Shown: positions 59,484 to 64,000 of the stretch, in pieces
How the letters are laid out: each line of letters opens with the position of its first letter
How positions within the stretch are numbered: the first letter of the stretch is position 1
NCBI GenBank assembly: GCA_000727475.1
Contig: KL647290.1
Coordinates: 4,661,736 to 4,725,735, forward strand
Origin: Sarcocystis neurona
Lineage: Eukaryota; Apicomplexa; Conoidasida; Eucoccidiorida; Sarcocystidae
Direction of reading: 5' to 3'
Length of the DNA: 64,000 nucleotides
Notes under the pieces: generated by a model
Databases searched by the model: none
Told to the model about the DNA's origin: nothing
The model's input: only the letters and a program-made list of their open reading frames with translations
Position numbers and translations under genes: made by a program

Positions 59484-61219
59484 GAGTATTTTCCCCTGAC
59501 AGGCCTCCGCAACGTAAAAAGGAGCTCCGTGTCTCTTCAAACTGGAGACACCAGCTTGCTGAAGAATCTGCCGCTCCATGAGGCGAGGACACAGATGAAT
59601 TATTTCGGAAGTAGTTGCCCTGGACAGGTGACTGCGGACACGACTCTGTACGCTGGTATGCCACACGGCGTTAACGCGTAAAGAAGCTTGTTTGGTAGTC
59701 TTTTCGGCAACGAGCTCCCAAGAGAAAAATAGTGTTGCTTGTATTCCCACTTATTCTCTGGACCGTTCTTCCTTTACCGTTGTACAATTTGAAGGTGTGT
59801 GCGCAGCTAGAACGTGACCGGTTTCCACATTCGTTTTGTCGCACAGACACTGTATGCGTCAGAGGATGAACCTACGAAGACGGAGGTTGAACTGCAGTCC
59901 TTTGCAAGGTGCCTGGTGGGCTAGCGGAGGTCCAGAAATGTGACACGTTAACTTTGGGAAAGAAAAAACGACTCCTAGCAGCGTGGCACCTCCACCGTTC
60001 CCGCCCCCCCCCCGGTTACGCAGTACGCATGTTGCTTTTAACAACATGACCGTTTCTTGGTCACCGCAGCTATGGCGGGCACGCTGTCTTCGAGACCATC
60101 GTCAGCCGTAAGACTTTCAGCCTCAACGTAGTATCATTGTTGAGACTAATGAACGCTGAAGTCGCACTCTGAGAGAGTTAAGTCACGGCTGAGATGACGT
60201 GACTCTGGGGACTCGCGGAAGCTGGTCCACCTATTGTGTGACTTCACGTCCTGACCCCTCTGAACCCTAATGTTGTACGTCCCCCATGTGTCGAGGTATG
60301 TCAGGACAGAGCACACTTGTAAACCTTGTAGAACATAAACTCTGCACAGTTGTGCTGTCTTGGAGTCTCTCGAAACAATCACCAGGTGCGTCTGTTGCGG
60401 CCCTCCGTCCGCTACGTTGGTGTGCTCTGCTGACGACGCACTTTTGTCGAAGTCGTCTTCCAACGCCCGCAGAAGCAACATAAGCAGTAATCACGTCCAG
60501 CCAGTTGGAAAGCCCTACACGTGTGCGGAGTATCATACACGAGCGCACTTTTCCTGCAGAACAAATTCACCGACATGAGGATTCCGCAGGCGGGAGTAAA
60601 TGTGCGCATTACATTCACTGGCATACATAAGTAGAACGAGCAGTGAACATTTCCGGTCAGAGAGAAAGCTCCATACGGGTGCGTGAATTTAAGACACGGG
60701 CGCAGTGATCGCAAGAGTGCTTCACCCCACCAAGATTCCACAGACAGGGTACGTGTGTGCGTTCAGTTCAGCAGTATACACTAGTGAACATCTGCTCTTC
60801 CCTCGTTTGTCTAAACTGAAGTGAAATGCAATAAAAAGCTATCGGGGGAGGACGTTTTTTCCGTCTCGAGTTCAGCGTCGCTTGATGGGAGAGAGGTGTC
60901 CCGCGCTTGCAGCCTCCGCAGAGCAGCTTCGGGCTGACGCGGGGCTGAGAAGGCGCCTCTTATCGTTTTTGTTCATTAGACCGTGCAGACGCCTGAGGCC
61001 CTCCCCGTTTACAGGTCCGCTAAGCAAATCTCGTCCTGTTTATCGAGCGCATTAATTTGGCAAACTGACTTTACACTGACGCTTGTTGACGATCAGTAGC
61101 TCTCCGTGGCGTTTTGTACTGACAAAAAAAGCGGGGCAAAAAGATCCTCTGTTTATAACGAACGTCATTGGAAGGACGGCGGACCATTTCAATCTTCACT
61201 TGTCCACTGATTCTGCGAA
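59484..61219. other. Intergenic, no gene seen
   Basis: This lies between the stop of the aminotransferase gene and the start of the dehydrogenase gene, both on the plus strand, and should hold a terminator or polyadenylation region and a promoter. Only short frames without features are present. A C run of about 10 bases lies near 60003-60013. Confidence 0.5.
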
Positions 61220-63353
61220 ATGGACTATATTCCTCTTGATGCATTCTGCACCGGCCTGGTGGAGTCGCCGATTTTGCTGTTAGTGGCTTGCCTAGGCATT
61301 TTCAAGCTCCTCGGGGCCCTACTTAACAGCATCTGGTGTCTCACGGCGGCGCTGCTGCTGCACGACTGCGACTTCCTCACAAAGATGCTGCCAGAGCAGA
61401 AAGTCTACTGGATGAATCGCGTCGCGTGGGTAACTGGTAAAAAGGCACCGAATATAGGGCAAAAAAAGGTGCACTGTCATAGCATTATTAGGAAACAGCT
61501 CAACGGCAGAAGTTAGGCCAGCGACAGGGGAAGTGGAGGTACCCGAAAACAGGACACTGTGGACAGTCGTGTAGTGCATTTACATAAGCAATAGAAGACA
61601 AAAGCTGCCACGTCGGGGTCAGGTTTCACAGAGCAGCCATGGTCATCTGAGGTCCGCAAATCCCCCGAAAGCTGTCCAGCACCTTTGCTTTCCCATGTGT
61701 GCGCTTCTCTCACGATCTCGAAAGGCGCCTGCAGCGGCATTGGCCTGAGCGTTGCAAAGCTCTTGGCCCTGCGAGGCTGCAGAGTGATTTTGTCCAGCAA
61801 TCGCCCCAAAGAGTTGAAAAGCGCTGTTCAACAAATAATCCAGTACTGCAGTGCGAAAGGAATTCATCGCCAAGAAACCGATTTTCTGGTGCTCCCTTGT
61901 GATATGCTGGATTTGAAAAGTGTAGAAGCTGCTGTCCCTAAAGCGCATGGATGGCAAGGCAAAATTGACTTCCTTTTTAACAATGCAGGTGAGAGACAGC
62001 GTTCGCAGTGCAGATCCACACAGCTACGGGAGAAAACATTGTTACTGTATCGAGTGTGAGGCAACGTCACAGCAGTCGAGAATACCCAACTTCAACTGGG
62101 GGGAGGCACTACGTCGGGGCACTGCTAGTTCTTCAATGTGCCTTAGGTCCTCCAACGTGCTGTGTTGCTCCTGGTTGCTTTGTGTTATCCAACAGTTCCC
62201 TCGTGACCCTGTTGCGCCGTTGCTACGTAACAGCCCCACTTCTCGCGTTGTCCGAAGCGGTCACGTGTACACCCGGACTTCCATCTGGCTTTGGCTGGCC
62301 GTGCTAAGCTGACGAGTTGCTTATTCTCATATCCTCTGAGCCACTGAGGTTGCAATGTTGCGATTCTTTAGGGATCATAGGGGTTGGTGCGTTCTCCCCA
62401 TACGAAACGGACGAGCGGGTGATTGCTATGGATCTGCTGGCTCAAATAAAAATAACCAAACTGGTCGTTCCGCTGATGCAGGAGGCCGGTTTCGGACACA
62501 TAATTTTCACCGCGTCTATGTATGGCCGTTTTGCGGCTGGCGGCTTCGCTGCATACTGCACTGCCAAACACGGGCTGAGAGCATTCGCTGAAGGATTAGA
62601 CCGTGAGTCTTCTGTGCAGTTCTTCACATGTTAATTAACGTGAACTCCCGTGTACTAGTCTTGCCAAATACTGTGCTGACGGGCTGCCGGTGTGTGCAGG
62701 CGAGTGCAGAGCAAAGAGCAAGAGTATCGCAATTACAATCGTCTGCCCTGGGTGGGTCGACACGCCCATATTTTCAAGGGCAGTAGGGCCAGCAGAGCTG
62801 CCAGAGGCGGCGGACTACAGAAGTAAAAAAGTTCAAGTGGGTGAGTCTTCAGTCAAGCCGCCGTCCGTTAGTATATCGTAGAGCCACCTGCGTCTGCTCA
62901 CTTGCAGACGGCTCGATTTACGCAAGTGAGGGGGCGCTTTGCGTTGACTGAAGGTCTTCCTCAGTGAGCAACGTCTAGTGGGCTAAGACGCACTAAGGAG
63001 AGGGGACAGCGGCTAGTAAGACTCATTTTACTACTACGCGCGTTCGTAAGAGCTTCCGATTTTGTGCTTGAGTGTCAATTCTTCTGCTGTGCGCAGGGTT
63101 GTCCAGCGAATGTGTAGCACTGAAGATGTTGAAGGCGGCCTCTAATAAACTGTCTGAGTGCTGGGTGTCGAGAAATCCGGAACTGTTGCTTGCTTACTTT
63201 AACTATTATGTACCGTACGCAACCCGGATATTTCTCGATTCGTCGGCGAAAAGCATGTGCGCTGCCACAGATGAAACCATTCATGAGATATTTCTGTCTG
63301 CATCAAAAGGTGTGCGCCCCGGAGTGCAGAAGACGAGCGAAGAACTGCGATGA
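61220..63353 (+). CDS. Membrane-anchored short-chain dehydrogenase/reductase (DHRS7-like)
   Basis: Five exons (61220-61436, 61725-61988, 62372-62602, 62700-62840, 63097-63353) give 369 residues from ATG 61220; all four introns are in phase 1. An N-terminal hydrophobic segment (about 15-50, SPILLLVACLGIFKLLGALL) precedes a Rossmann fold. The cofactor motif TGACSGIG is at 72-79, NNAG at 158-161, catalytic Ser209 (FTASMYGR), Tyr222 and Lys226 (YCTAK), and the CPGWVDTPIF loop after the active site. The Asn of the usual N-S-Y-K tetrad appears to be Asp181. Length and anchor fit the DHRS7 or 11-beta-HSD-like extended membrane SDRs, which act at the ER on steroid, retinoid or lipid carbonyls; the substrate here is unknown. 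The C-terminus has an extra helical, aromatic stretch (LAYFNYYVPYATRIF) that may also touch the membrane. Confidence 0.88.
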
Positions 63354-64000
63354 AACGGTTGTCTGCAGAGCCGATGCAGGGCAGAGTCCCCTCTCCTACA
63401 CGCATCTGCAACAACACTCCTGTTGCCGTGCCTGTTCCTAAGGTGAATTCCCGAGCACCCTACAAAACTGGTATAATCATGTCATGTGCCGTTGCGAGAG
63501 GGAAACGTATGAGCAAATCTGTGAATATATATATATATACATATATATTTATACACATATGTATACATGCATATGCAATGCTACGGAAGCATACAGTGCG
63601 TGGACATGCGCCGCGGAAATGTGTACTGGAACGTAGTGCAGTCCAGCTGAAGGCCGCCTGGAAAAGAAAAAACCTAATTTCACATCCCATGTGAAATGAT
63701 ATCGGTTTGGACTGGAGGGGGGAAGGCGGAGCAGCTGCTCGTAACACGAGGTGAGCAACATGTAATTATCAAAGTGCTCACGGGGGACCTGTGTGATTTG
63801 TTCGGATAGTAATACAAAGTGAGCACGAAAACGAGTAGAGCTACCTGCCCTCGATCATATCGACATGACCTTCCAGATTCGAAGTAAGAAAGGAGTGCTA
63901 GTATCGACACTTTACACTATGAAAGCCTGGACTCCCAGGACACACCACACGGCGGAAGAAACACGTGGCACAGAACCAAAGGAGTAGCTGATGTCTCCTT
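63354..64000. other. 3' flank with TA microsatellite
   Basis: The 3' untranslated and intergenic sequence of the dehydrogenase gene. It includes a TA-rich run at about 63523-63551. No further gene was seen up to the window edge. Confidence 0.5.
63523..63551. repeat. TA-rich microsatellite
   Basis: An alternating TA tract broken by a single C (atatatatatacatatatat type), similar to those at 779-796 and 1017-1034. Confidence 0.85.

Overview
The window looks like nuclear DNA of a coccidian apicomplexan (Eimeria or Cyclospora type). This rests on spliced genes with GT..AG introns, Ala/Ser/Gln-rich low-complexity protein sequence, CAG/GCA-type tandem repeats, very long exons next to genes cut into many small ones, and the gene content. 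The genus is an inference. No rRNA, tRNA, CRISPR array or mobile element was recognised. All gene models below were built by eye from reading frames, splice signals and phase agreement.

Layout. 1-2.5 kb: tandem and dinucleotide repeats, perhaps the 3' end of a Gln-rich gene. 2.5-6.8 kb (minus): a four-exon gene for an inner-nuclear-membrane protein of the Man1/Src1/Heh type, with two membrane segments around a Cys-patterned MSC domain. 6.8-9.3 kb: divergent intergenic region. 9.3-21.6 kb (plus): a many-exon gene that joins three nucleoside-diphosphate-kinase domains, a DPY-30 motif and about five degenerate adenylate-kinase domains; this points to the flagellar axoneme of the microgamete. 21.8-43.4 kb (minus): a three-exon gene for a protein of about 6,889 residues, with one exon of 18.8 kb and membrane segments at the N-terminus. 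43.4-46.4 kb: mostly unassigned.

46.4-52.9 kb (minus): a second large low-complexity gene plus small 3' exons. 53.5-54.0 kb (plus): one or two exons of an unrecognised gene. 54.3-55.05 kb (minus): a small-exon gene that reads as a PEX11-type peroxin. 57.1-59.5 kb (plus): ornithine aminotransferase in four exons, complete. 61.2-63.35 kb (plus): a membrane-anchored short-chain dehydrogenase in five exons, complete, with every intron in phase 1. The rest holds microsatellites and nothing I can assign.

The genes do not form a pathway. They are independent nuclear genes for the nuclear envelope, axoneme, peroxisome and amino-acid or lipid metabolism, with frequent divergent and tail-to-tail neighbours. 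The two giant exons code on the minus strand, and long plus-strand frames inside them are composition shadows.
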